64,000 nt of DNA from Mytilus edulis (Eukaryota; Mollusca; Bivalvia; Mytilida; Mytilidae): assembly GCF_963676685.1 (NCBI RefSeq), contig NC_092354.1:16436746-16500745 (forward strand). The letters are read 5' to 3'. Positions 11,701 through 21,780 of the stretch are shown in pieces (position 1 is the first letter of the stretch; every line of letters starts with the position of its first letter). The position numbers were made by a program, and so were the translations under genes. The notes beneath the pieces are model-generated. The model was not told the origin of the DNA. It searched no databases and saw only the letters and a list, made by a program, of their open reading frames with translations.

Positions 11701-14700
11701 CTTCAAATAAACTTTTAGTTTCATGTGTTTATTCTATTTATTTTACCAGCAGAAATATTCACAAGAGCTGTTTAATTTTTACTATAATTTACTTATCAAT
11801 GTTAAAGAAAGGGATTAGCCTATTTTGAGTTTTTATATGATGGACAAATAGAGTGGAAAATCCTTGCCGACAGCAAAAATCTATTAAAAGTGAAAAAGCT
11901 ATTGAATTCATTTTTGTATCCGATGTTATCCGAAATAAATTTAACAAGAAACGTTTCAGCGATTCGAACAAACACAAATGTCATGTATCTTTCGTCACAA
12001 CTAGGCCGAATCCGTGCCTTAGAAAGAGGTACATGTAGCGGATTCATCCGAGGATTGCCGATTAACACATGAATAAACGGCGGATTTTAAAAGCAGTGTT
12101 TTTTGTAAATAAGGAAATGGTATAATATGTTCACCAAAGCTGTATTTGTATTTTTCAGAATTGTTTTAGATAAAGTAAGACCCTGCATTGTAGAAGCCAT
12201 CAGCACAGACCACAATAGAACATGTAAAGCACGAGAGATACACGAGCTCATTGTTAACTTTCGTGACGTCATTGTCGAGCATTTGAAATTCGATGTTACA
12301 GAATGTATGTAAAAATGTTTAAGGTGGTACCTAACACTTTCACTAAAATAAATTTGGCTCGTTTAATATTCATAAACTTTTGACAAACTACTTACTTTGA
12401 CCCTTTGACAAATATATAAAAATTTCAAAAAATTTGAACCAACCATTTTATCAGAAAAATTACACTTGTTATATAGCAGTTTGACAAACACTAATTTTGA
12501 TCATTGAGAAGCTTAATATTCCCCTAACAACACAACGTAATTAAAACGTTTAACTGATTTTACAGAGTTATCTCCCCGTAGTGTTAGATACCACCTTAAA
12601 TAAAAATAAGATACGAAAAGTATTTGCTTAAACACCCGAACCTTTTTGATGTCCAACTATCATGTTACAATAAAAAGAAATGACGTTTTAACGCTATTTT
12701 CTGAATAATGTCCCCAATTGTTGCTAATCATTTCTTTTACACTGCTCTTAAACAAATATTTTATATTTACAACTTGTTTACAAATTTATAATTACCATAC
12801 AATTGGCTATAATATGTGCAGTCATTTGAACTCAAGTGGAAAGTTGTCTCGTTGGCAATCATACCATATCTCCTTATTTTCATATATAATTATAAACTAA
12901 AAAGTAGACTAAGGCGAAAGATACCAATGAAAAATTCAACAACCATGAGTCGAAGAGAAAAATGAAAACGCCTTATCAATGATTGAACAATGATGAAAAG
13001 ACAAAACAAAACAAATCACAAAACAATACTACATGTAAGACTAAAAATTGAGCAAGTCTAATCATTATCCAGGGGGAGGGTTTCGGGGTTGGAACCCCCC
13101 TTTTTTTTGGACGATAAATGCATTTGAATGGGGACATATAGTTGGACACCCCCCCCCTTTTTTCAGATGGCCTGATCCGCCACTAACTATTTATTTATAT
13201 GCTTAACTTTACTATGTTCTTTGATTTTAACGTTGCGATTTACTAGTTTAAGAATGGAATCATAATTATCCTTTATGCCAAATGAAACAACCAAATGTTT
13301 AAATTTTTTCTTGTCATCATAAAGAAGGAGCCTTCAAATTCTTGAAATATTTAGAATAAAAGAACAACTATAATATGAAACACAAAAAAACTTGGTTTAA
13401 CTCATGTTGTAATTTCAGGTTTACCAGTAATGAATTGTTCAGATTTCGAATCTGTGATGTACTACCTCGAGGTGTCGTGTGAATCTCAATTTGAAAGTTT
13501 TATAGAATACTCAAACTGTGGGTAAGTTATAATACAGTGAAACCTGATTAAACCGAACCCTTTCGGGATATGAGATGTTGTTCGGTTTTGGCAGGTATTC
13601 GGTTTCATCAGGTTCACAATGCATAAAATGTGATATGATTGGTCTTCAGAACAAGTTTGGATTAGACAGGTTTCCGGTTTATTCAGGGTTCGGTTTAATC
13701 AGGTTTCACTGTAATAGCTTAACTATACACACATACACGTTTGGCTTCTATCAAATACCAAATCATCAACACCTTAACAAAGTAATAGTACATTTGCATT
13801 GTCGTAAAACTTAAGAGTACTTCAATCGACACTCCTTGAGTTGAGCAGTTACATGTGGAGCAGGATCTGCTTACCCTTCCGGAGCACCTGAGATCACCCC
13901 ACGTTTTGGTGTGGTTCGTGTTGCTTATTCTTTAGTTTTCTATGTTATGTGTTGTGTACTATTATTTGTCTGTTTGTCTTTTTCTTTTTTAGCCATGGCG
14001 TTGTCAGTTTATTTTCGATCTACGCGTTTGACTGTCCCTTTGGTACCTTTCGCCCCTAAAATACATCTCGAAAGAACGGAATTGACCGAGTTGAGCTCAA
14101 GACGATTATGACTACTATTAATATCAAACACATAGCGAGGCATCATTGATATGCTTAGTATATAGTATATGTATTATAAATCAACTAATCTTGACGAGCG
14201 TTTTATTTTATATTTTAAAAAATGTCTATGCGGTATGGGCTTTGCTCATTGTTGAGGGCCGTACAGTGACCTATAGTTGTTAATGTCTGTGTCATTTTGG
14301 TCTTTTGTGGATAGTTGTCTCATTAGCAATCATACCACATCTTCTGTTTTATATAAACAACACTAAGGGAGCTACCATTTGATTTTTATGGGGGGGCTAG
14401 GATGAAAAATGTTGTCCTGTATTTTTTTTTAGCTGTGATCTCTGTCCTGCCTTTTTATTTTTCACTTTAATCGGTCCTGCCTTTTTTTTTAGTTTATCCT
14501 GACTTTTTTTTTACCTAAATTGTCGTCCTGACTTTTTTCTTTTGCAAGTGTCACATCCTGCCTTTTTTTTTTTACTCAAAACTCCTGTCCTGCCTATTTT
14601 TTTCAAATTTCATCCTAGCCCCCCCCCCCCCCCTTAAAAATCAAATGGTAGCTCCCTAACCATATATTCCAAGTGCTCTTGAAGGGTAAATGGATCTTGT

Positions 14701-16157
14701 TCAATATGTGGGACACGTTGTGTAGATCATGTAAGAAGTTATTGTTACTTTTAATTTTTATCACATAATGACAAATGTAAAAATAAATAGAAGTACATTA
14801 TTTTTGTTAATGTTTGTGTATACATGTGGTATTTGATATTAATTATTTCATGTTTATATTTTTGTTTAGAAATCTGTGTAGATTAGGATCGTGCATGTCA
14901 GATGCAGTGACCGCACAAAATAAAACGTGTTCCCTGATAGAGTTTCAGAATTCAATAATGTCCAACAGAAACGCATGGACGGCGGAAATGGGAACTTCAG
15001 AGGTCGATATTTGTTGTAGTGACGGTATATACTATTTAGATCACAATATTCCATACACAGTCAAATCTGCTTAAGAGACCACCTGTATTAAGTAAAGATA
15101 ACACCTGTGTTCAAAGACCACCAATTTTATCCCTCTGAAGAACATTTCATATATATTAAACCTGCATTAAAGACCACCTTTTTGCTCTTCCTCAAGTGGT
15201 CTCTTAAAACAGGTTTGACTGTATATAAGAAATGATTTAAGTTTGACTTATTGGCCGCCATTTTGGAGAGATACATAAAATCGCGGAGATGAGAACATCA
15301 GAGGTCGATAACTGTTGCAGTGAGTATTTACTTTGTAAACCACAAAACTGCATGAATAGATAAATTTAAACATGACATGACATAAATTAAGGTTGAGTTA
15401 TCTCCCTTGACCGCCATTTTGGAAGGGGGTATAAATGGCTGATTTTCTTATTTCACTAACCAAATTGATACATGAAAGCATATTCAAAAATACGTCATAC
15501 TATATTTGGAAGTGGAAGGAACACACATGAAGTTGTCGTATAGTAAATATCACGACATATAAAAAAACTTTAATAAAAAACATCTTTTTCTTTGTCTTCG
15601 TCTTTGTATCAGATAAATTCAAGATGATATCCCCTACATATGAACATGTACGTTCTTGTTATTAAATCAACACGACATGAAACATCGCCAAAACCAACCA
15701 TCGAAAATTTAACGATAAAAAATGACGAAAAAGACATAAAACTAATTAAAAAAAAGTTACCAATTACAGTAAGCAAGCGTCAAAATAGATGTCTTAATTT
15801 TTTTCACATTTAATTGGTGTCTCTTTGTATAATACCCCGTTTTTCCCTTTTTTTAAAAAGAAATATATTACTATGATTTTACTGCATTAAAATCATAATG
15901 CTTGAAAAAAATATATAAATTTATCAAGAGTCGACTGTTTATCTTAATTTATTTTATTGAATTATACACACAGCAGCAGTCTTGCGTTGTAGCAATGTTC
16001 ATATACATACATATTTTCTTTGTAACTGTAGTTTTATGTGAAATGTGAGGAATGAAGTCATTCTCATTTATTTTCAGATGTAAATTCAGCCAGTTTGCCA
16101 TTCATATCAGTATCACTGAACTCATTGTCGTTATTCGCCATGTTTGTATTGCTTTGA
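8614..16157 (+). CDS. Gene A: secreted, probably GPI-anchored two-module cysteine-rich protein
   Basis: Unrecognised family. Spliced model with exons 8614-8704 (ATG at 8632), 10964-11066, 12159-12304, 13419-13521, 14870-15024 and 16078-16157; all introns are GT-AG and the 660-nt CDS is continuous (219 aa). Residues 1-24 are a hydrophobic signal peptide starting MKQTIMKIF. Exons 2+3 and 4+5 each form a module with cysteines spaced about 12, 17 and 12 residues apart; 14 cysteines follow the signal. N-glycosylation sequons (NRT, NCS, NKT) are visible, two of them just before a module cysteine. The last exon ends in a hydrophobic stretch (LSLFAMFVLL) after a small-residue region, as in GPI signals. 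ATG 8632 was chosen because it begins the signal peptide and lies 18 nt after a good acceptor (ttgttttgcag), which implies a non-coding upstream exon. Gene B is a tandem paralogue in the same orientation, and its conservation exon by exon is the main support. Function unknown; a soluble splice form or a nematode DUF19-like fold are only speculation. Confidence 0.8.
9425..9822. mobile_element. TTAA-flanked element 'GGATGTACTTAGGTGAGG'
   Basis: 18-bp inverted ends (ggatgtacttaggtgagg / cctcacctaagtacatcc) with TTAA on both sides (9421-9424, 9823-9826). The TTAA target suggests piggyBac- or Kolobok-type mobilisation. Gene A intron 1. Confidence 0.8.
9887..10063. mobile_element. Pogo-like palindromic MITE, copy 1 (177 bp)
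   Basis: TIR cagtgaaacctgattaaacc, TA on both sides, internal inverted copies of the same motif. Subfamily with 'catatcccgaaaggg'. Lies in gene A intron 1. Confidence 0.85.
10173..10333. repeat. 160-bp near-perfect palindrome
   Basis: Arms pair from ataactaatcgccgtatttg inward; the loop is only a few bases near 10242-10250. Gene A intron 1. Confidence 0.85.
10808..10935 (+). repeat. Common mussel dispersed repeat ('tctcattggcaatcatacca'), several copies
   Basis: This copy runs from gcggttaggcattgctcatc to atcataccat. Others: 14225-14350, 26850-26975 (+), 54105-54260 and 63128-63245 (-), a fragment at 12830-12875, and parts in both arms of the foldback element. Confidence 0.8.
10964..11066 (+). 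CDS. Gene A exon 2 (module 1, first half)
   Basis: 103 bp, phase 1 to phase 2. Cysteine spacing C-x12-C-x17-C is identical to gene B exon 2. It starts NPCTNGELIEG and ends DEKCG at the donor GG|GTAAGA. Confidence 0.8.
11440..11620. repeat. ~75-bp tandem repeat (2.4 copies)
   Basis: ataaaactttcgagcatgat ... ccaatcaaatt repeated at about 75-bp period in gene A intron 2; the third copy is partial. Confidence 0.8.
11991..12063 (-). repeat. Tiny foldback repeat, copy 2
   Basis: Inverse orientation: gccgaatccgtgcc ... gcggattcatccgaggattg. Confidence 0.6.
12159..12304 (+). CDS. Gene A exon 3 (module 1, second half)
   Basis: 146 bp, phase 2 to phase 1, the same length as gene B exon 3. C-x12-C with sequon NRT before the second cysteine, then a helix-like HELIVNFRDVIVEHLKFD shared with gene B (HQMIVDFKDEVQQFLQFD). 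Confidence 0.8.
12323..12595. mobile_element. TTAA-flanked element 'GGTGGTACCTAACAC'
   Basis: Ends ggtggtacctaacac and gtgttagataccacc, TTAA at 12319-12322 and 12596-12599. 273 bp in gene A intron 3, beginning 19 bp after exon 3. Confidence 0.85.
13419..13521 (+). CDS. Gene A exon 4 (module 2, first half)
   Basis: 103 bp, phase 1 to phase 2, the same length and phases as exon 2. C-x13-C-x12-C (MNCSDFESVMYYLEVSC). The matching exon of gene B keeps YYLPVICES. A pogo-like MITE begins 13 bp after the last exon base. Confidence 0.8.
13535..13711. mobile_element. Pogo-like MITE, copy 2 (177 bp)
   Basis: Same family as copy 1, flanked by TA. It starts 13 bp beyond the donor boundary of gene A exon 4. 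Confidence 0.85.
14367..14656. mobile_element. 'GGGAGCTACC' MITE, copy 1 (TAA target)
   Basis: 290 bp with inverted ends gggagctaccatttgatttt, TAA on both sides, and an inside made of C- or T-rich 'tcctgccttttttt' repeats. TIR and TWA target suggest PIF/Harbinger. Gene A intron 4. Confidence 0.85.
14870..15024 (+). CDS. Gene A exon 5 (module 2, second half)
   Basis: 155 bp, phase 2 to phase 1. It contains SCMSDAVTAQNKTC and a C-terminal DICCSD. The counterpart of gene B exon 5 (143 bp). It is the only module exon with five cysteines. A short duplicate of its 3' end lies at 15284-15330. Confidence 0.75.
15058..15221. mobile_element. Second foldback MITE family ('cagtcaaacctg'), copy 1
   Basis: Left end cagtcaaatctgcttaagag, right end aacaggtttgactg then TA. 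The inside repeats 'aagagaccacctgtattaag'-like motifs. The TIR start resembles that of the 177-bp family. It begins 34 bp after gene A exon 5. Confidence 0.75.
15284..15350 (+). pseudogene. Partial duplicate of gene A exon 5 3' end
   Basis: The segment gcggagatgagaacatcaga onward repeats the last ~45 bases of exon 5 (gcggaaatgggaacttcaga...) plus its donor region (gcagtgagta). A stop (TGA) lies in the original frame and no acceptor is obvious, so it is read as a dead exon fragment inside intron 5. Confidence 0.6.
16078..16157 (+). CDS. Gene A exon 6 (hydrophobic C-terminal tail)
   Basis: Phase 1 start after acceptor ttttcag, stop TGA at 16155-16157. Encodes DVNSASLPFISV and then a hydrophobic end without basic residues, typical of a GPI-attachment signal. 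No clear AATAAA follows within the next 100 bases. Confidence 0.65.
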
Positions 16158-16512
16158 TTATTTAAAAGACGGTGTTATGATCTAAAACAATGTTGCATTA
16201 TTTTGAAAATATGGCAACTCTATGTCTTCTTCCGACAAAAGTGGGACTTATGTTTTTGGTTGAGCGGGATGTAAATAATCAGGACGATAAATCCGAAGCC
16301 TCGTGTGGATCGAGTTCCATACTCTGCACATTAAGACCCCTTGTAGCAACTCTTTAAGGAGTCCGTATGTTGCCTGTTGCAAGGCGCGAAATATCCGATA
16401 TGCCCTTATTTATAAGTTATAGTCTAAATCTCCTTGACCTTCATCCCGCACAGCCTCTTTTTCAGGATATATTTATCGTATGTTTGGTATCGTCCTGATC
16501 ATGCATGAAGTA

Positions 16513-16689
16513 CAGTAAAACCTGACTAAACCGAACCCTTTCGGGATATGAGATGTTGTTCAGTTTTGGCAGGTATTCGGTTTCATCAGGTTCACAATGC
16601 ATAAAATGTGATATGATTGGTCTTCAGAAAAAGTTTGGATTAGACAGGTTTCCGGTTTATTCAGGGTTCGGTTTAATCAGGTTTCACTG
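16513..16689. mobile_element. Pogo-like MITE, copy 3
   Basis: 177 bp, 'catatcccgaaaggg' subfamily, TA flanks. It is inserted in or next to the dispersed repeat at 16245-16511, downstream of gene A. Confidence 0.85.
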
Positions 16690-16770
16690 TAATTGCTGCT
16701 TGACGTAAAGCAACCAACAATCATACAAACAATCACAATTTATTTAGAATTTCAAAACATGAACAATATA

Positions 16771-16947
16771 CAGTGAAATCTGACTAAACCGAACCCTGTA
16801 TAAACCGAAAACCTGTATAAATCAAACATGTTCGTAAGCACCGTCATATCCAATAAAGTGCGTTGTGAACCTGATTAAACCGAACATCGGCCAAAACCGA
16901 ACAAAATCTTAAGTCCAGAAGAGGTTCGGTTTTAACAGGTTTCACTG
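16771..16947. mobile_element. Pogo-like MITE, copy 4
   Basis: 177 bp, second subfamily ('cttaagtccagaagagg'), TA flanks, 81 bp from copy 3. Confidence 0.85.
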
Positions 16948-17474
16948 TATGTTGCTATGGTCTACATTAAGTTTGGCAGTTTCAGATGTCCTTGTTTATA
17001 ACCTTTTACGATTGGACCAAAGCACTGCTCAAAATCAAAATTCGTGACTCAATCGTTTTACAGTTAAACCTCATCTCTATACGTATGCATTATAAATTAC
17101 AAATAAAGAAATTAATTGGGGCCCCGCAATGCGTATGAAAACAAATTTACCGCCCACACAGGGGATTATATTTCAAAGGGAGATAACAGAGGTCACGGGG
17201 TCTGTATTACTTTATAACTTAACACTAATATATGTTGTTGTCATATTATTTATAAGATATTTCAACCATATGATGCGGACTAGTATTGTTTCCTATACAG
17301 GAGATAACAACGTTGGTGTAGCCTGTACATTTCAACTCTCTTAATGCATCAACATTTTTGGGGATACAATTTATTTAATAAAATATTATATTTTTCGTCA
17401 TGTGACATCATTGTTTGAATTTTATAAAGTATCATTGAATCATATGTTAACATTGTTTTTATAAAATGAATGCT

Positions 17475-18303
17475 AATAGACCACTTTCGAGTTCATCCGT
17501 CACCTGAAAAAAAACTCGTCAATTAGGTGCGCCTTGGTGATGTCATTTACCAGATAGAGGTGGCACGGTAGTATTTCCTGGCCCATAAGGGATAATGATA
17601 GCCTTTTTAGAATTTTCACCACTTTCTAACACCGCAAAAAATTCTACATTCACAGTTAACTGAAGTACTTTCATTTTACTATTCAAAAATGAATTTGAAT
17701 ATGTATCATGACTGTTTACTTTTTTTGCTATTTTTAAAAACCTAAGGCCACTAGTACTTTTAGGTATTTTATGGTGCAGTGAATACAAAATTCTCAAAAA
17801 TTCTCAAAAATTCATTTTCATCTGTATGTAAAATTATTTCATATTTTTCTACACCTGATTCATCCCTCAGTTTGGGAAAGTATGTTCAGTTGATACTGTA
17901 TTTTTTGTCCAATCACACTGTTTAGATACATTTACCTAAGTAGGGTACACAAAAGAGCAACCTAAATTCTGGAATGCAAATACTACCGTGCCACCTAGAG
18001 GGGTCGCCTGTATCCCTGCACTATCAACGTTCATCAAGCGTCTTAGTGATCGTCATTGTGCAGGATAAACTAGAAATAATTTTTGTTTTGTAAATACTTA
18101 ATAACAATTCCCTAATGACAGCAGTGCTGATTGTCAATTATGATAATTTAGTTTGCCGAATAAATCGTGCAATATAGTATTATAATTTTCCAACCACACG
18201 CTCAACATTGGAATGGAAGTGACGATGCCCCTAAACGCACGAATGATGTTCACTAAAACCAGAGTTTTTAACTGAAATGCATCGAACTCGAAAGTTGTCT
18301 ATT
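17475..18303. mobile_element. ~830-bp element with 'AATAGACCACTTTCGAGTTC' ends
   Basis: Inverted ends aatagaccactttcgagttc and gaactcgaaagttgtctatt. It holds the nested 17559-17995 element. No coding potential seen. Confidence 0.6.
17559..17995. mobile_element. Nested element 'GGTGGCACGGTAGTATTT', TAGA target
   Basis: Ends ggtggcacggtagtattt and aaatactaccgtgccacc (spacing varies by a base or two). TAGA flanks both sides (17555-17558, 17996-17999). Confidence 0.75.
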
Positions 18304-18691
18304 GATTTGCCCCTTGTGATGGAATTGATTAGATTAAATAATAAAAATGTATGTTTTAATATTGTTTTGTGTTATAAGACTTAGTCTATTTGTTACCAAA
18401 TCATACCAAACATTTAATCATACCCCTATTTTAAAAAAAATGGTGGTAAACTGTTTTTATCTCTGTCCGACCCATGTATATTTTTCACGCATCCTTCTGA
18501 GGAACTTAATTACAAGGATTTCTGAAATTTGGTCAGGGTTGTATATAAGTGAGCTATACCGTGTGGTGCTTTTTCAGATCATCACTCAACAACTTCCTGT
18601 TTACAAATTTACCAAACACTTACATATTTTTACACTATTATATTAGGGTGGGTTATCATTAGTGAGCAGTAGCTCGCAGTTTCACTTGTTG

Positions 18692-18922
18692 AGGCCCCTC
18701 ATGGGGGGGGGGGGGGGGTCCTAGTAATCACATAATCACCATTTTTTTGCCAATATAATCACATAATCATTAAATATTTGCTTATCTTTAGTAATCAAAT
18801 AATCATAAACTAAAAATACAGTCCTAGGTAATCAAATAATCATGAAATATTTGGCTTAATAATCAAATAATCATTAAAAAAACGGCCAAGTAATCACATA
18901 ATCAAAAACCCCATGAGGGCCC
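18692..18922. mobile_element. Mutator-like MITE with 10-bp target duplication
   Basis: tcacttgttg occurs at 18682-18691 and 18923-18932. Short inverted ends (aggcccctcatgggg / ccccatgagggccc). The inside is a run of about seven 'taatcacataatca' motifs. The duplication length fits MULE-type elements. Intergenic between genes A and B. Confidence 0.75.
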
Positions 18923-19299
18923 TCACTTGTTGCGTATTGTGAATACAGTCACTACACAACTCGGAAAACTTAACTGGAACGGCATTTCGAATTTTAGTTT
19001 GAAATTGTTCACCAGAACTTTTGTTGAAGTAAAACAGCGACTGTTTCTAATACAGTGTAATAACAACATTAATGGTACTATTTTTCTGAATCAGACGCGG
19101 TTTTGGTTGGTGCTCAAGGTCTAAATATTTGAAAATCCAAAAACTTGTACAAACGTTGAGGACCTTATAGAATCGATTGGACCGAAAAGTATAGCCAAAA
19201 CCGGACTTATTTATATTGCAGTGCCAAGGTGCATTTGTACCCCTGCTTATCCTTTCCAATGCTGAACAGTCTATTATTTGAAAATGTATAACTGTTTAT

Positions 19300-19620
19300 G
19301 TGAAAAGTGCTTTGTGCTTGTCAGTCGTCTCGAAGGTCTCGTGGAAGTGCCTTGAGTATAGGAGGTTTCGGGTTTGAACCCCGTCTGGGTCCAATAAAAT
19401 ATTTTAAAATTGGTATCTGTTGGTTTTGTTCTCCTGGTAAACACACAGCGTTGTAAAGAGTTACAGCAAATACTGGTTGGCTCAAAGTCAGAATAATGTT
19501 CCCGGACAGTTGATTTTTCTTCTGCAGACTGTGAAATTGTTAACTAGCACGTTAAAAACCCGGCTCAGCATGTCGGTCTAGTACAACGCAGGGTTAATAT
19601 TCATATAACATTAAAATTTT
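19300..19620 (+). mobile_element. Possible tRNA-derived SINE
   Basis: B-box ggtttgaaccc (19371-19381) in a tRNA-like context, with a body containing 'taacacgttaaaaacccggc'-like sequence. Boundaries uncertain. Confidence 0.45.
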
Positions 19621-19678
19621 ATTATCCTGAACTTGACACTTGATGTTAAGCATATATCATAACTTTCATTTCGGCGTG

Positions 19679-19851
19679 TTTACAGCTGTTATCCTAATGC
19701 TAGTAAGTTAAAGGTTTAGTTTGCTTGCTTGCTTTGTTTGTATTGTTGTTTGCTCAAGCAGTGCAAATAAGATTGACATCTGAAAATAATATAAAAGGGC
19801 GGAGTTAAACTTAAACTTTCAACTTGCTAACATTAGGATAACAGCTGTAAA
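19679..19851. mobile_element. ~173-bp MITE 'TTTACAGCTGTTATCCTAAT'
   Basis: 30-bp inverted ends starting tttacagctgttatcctaat at both sides. Confidence 0.7.
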
Positions 19852-20349
19852 TGATCAAACAAGCAAAAAATGTCTAATAAGGAGAACTGCTTTCTAATGA
19901 TTACAAACCTACAACAATAAAAGGACTATAATAACTGTTTTAGCACTTAAACACAGTTGGTAAACATATTAATGTAAAATCATAATCTGAAGCAAATAAA
20001 TATTTCTTTATTTACAGGAAGAAAGAGTTTGATTATAACTTAAAGATAGTTTGAAAATAAATAACACGTTTTATATGTTCTTTTCTTTAAAATGCCGTTT
20101 TAAAGTATAAGCGTTTGCGATTACTATCAATAAAGAAAGGAAGTTAGAATTATGTTTTTAGAAATCTAAATAATCTTAAAAGTTGTGTTCCTACTATTCT
20201 ACTATTTTATAATTTGGTACATGTACATGCAAATGAAAAGACTCCCATAGAGAAATTTGGAAAATACATGCCTGAATAAACAAGGACTAAATCAGATACT
20301 GTAGTCTTTTTTGCGCCAAATATTATTTTTAATATCATATGTATCATAA

Positions 20350-20460
20350 CACTATTTTCAAAGGTTTCATTACGCCAATAGAAAAAAAAACACTCGCGGC
20401 AATAGACACAAATCCTCTCGCGCCAATAGACAAAAATTCACTCGCGCCAATTTACCTGTA
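20350..20460. repeat. Short tandem 'CGCGCCAATAGACAAAA' repeat
   Basis: Three to four diverged units of 27-30 bp; a looser set of 'gcgaaa'-type motifs occurs at 670-860. Confidence 0.65.
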
Positions 20461-21109
20461 CACATATTTAGAATTAAATATACTAATAATTTTAATATAA
20501 GGAACACACTGTAAACAGGAAGACAACATTTGTTAAGTGCTCAAGGCTTATTCTGGAACATTACAAGTCATAGTAAACGTACATGTATATGCTACATTTT
20601 ATAGTAAAAGTGTTTTACTGATGTTAAGCCTGAATTTATGAATAACATTATTATATAAATATTGTACCAGTGATATTAGTGGAAGATCATATGTTATCTA
20701 TATTGTCTGTGAATCCTAAACTATTATAATTTGAAGAGGTGTGCCTTCATTGGTAGAATTTTCATTACGGAATCCGAGGTACAATATATTTAATTACTGC
20801 CCGATCTTTTTTTTTTTTTTTTTTTTTTTGGAGAGGGGGACTTCAAACTGAATTGTTTTAGTCTTAATTGCTGTATAATTTGAAAATTTTAAATGTTTCT
20901 AAAGTATTAGATGACACAATAGGCAATACAATGGTAGGTAAAGTATATATAATTATCATAATTGGATATATGAATGACAATAATGCATTTTTGTCTCGCC
21001 ATCGACAAATTCGCGGGAGGCTAGACACATGTCTTTTTCTTTTCCCATGCTGTTGTTAAGTTTTCTCCTGTAGTCAATTTGACAGAAACTTCTTGTCAGT
21101 AATCGTGCT

Positions 21110-21181
21110 CATTCGGCAATCCTCGGTAGAATCCGCTACTCACCTTCTGAGGGTACGGAATCGGCCGAGTTGAGACGAATG
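21110..21181 (+). repeat. Tiny foldback repeat, copy 3
   Basis: cattcggcaatcctcggtag ... gagttgagacgaatg, nearly identical to copy 1. Confidence 0.7.
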
Positions 21182-21344
21182 TTATCGTGCTATGTTTCGG
21201 AGAAGATTTGTTGTGTTTTACAGATCACAGGAAAACAATTGCACCTCTTTACATCTCTACATGCGAGGATATATCTAATTCGGATTGAAATTTAACTTTT
21301 TATTTTTAAATGCGTATGCTTATAATAACCAGACTGAGCCATGC

Positions 21345-21480
21345 AGTCAGTGGCGCATCCAGCCATTTTAAAAAGGGGGGTTCCAACTATATGTCCCAAT
21401 TCAAATGCATTGATTGGCAAAAAAAAGGGGTACTGTTGTTGTTTCAAACGTATTTCTGGGGCAGCGTATTTGCAAACACC
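21345..21480. repeat. Dispersed repeat around 'tcaaatgcattgatcg', several copies
   Basis: Contains 'gggggttccaactatatgtc' and 'gcatttgaatgggg' in either strand. Others: 13075-13190, 27610-27745, 43780-43895, 58285-58385. Confidence 0.7.
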
Positions 21481-21780
21481 ATTTAACCAATCAAAATGCA
21501 TTTTGATCCATTCTAATAAAATTTACTTTATGGTTATCGTAATTAGTCTAGAAAAGAGGGTGGGGATGGGGGTTTACAGAATACAGGAAAACAGGGGGAA
21601 ATTGTAAAGAATAAAGAAACAAGAATGTATCCCAAGTACACGAAAGCCCCACTCGCACTATCATTTTCTATGTTCAGTGGACCGTGAAATTGGGGTAAAC
21701 CCTCTAATTTGGCATTAAAATTAAAAAGATCATATCATAGGAAACATGTATACTAAGTTTGAAGTCGATTGGACTTCAAC

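Noticed and set aside
11472..11828. 118-aa ORF in gene A intron 2
   Set aside because: Created by a 75-bp tandem duplication; gene B has no counterpart exon, and the model joins exon 2 to 12159 in frame without it.
17129..17344. 71-aa ORF with a hydrophobic segment downstream of gene A
   Set aside because: No splice partner and no homologue near gene B; hydrophobicity follows from AT-rich composition.
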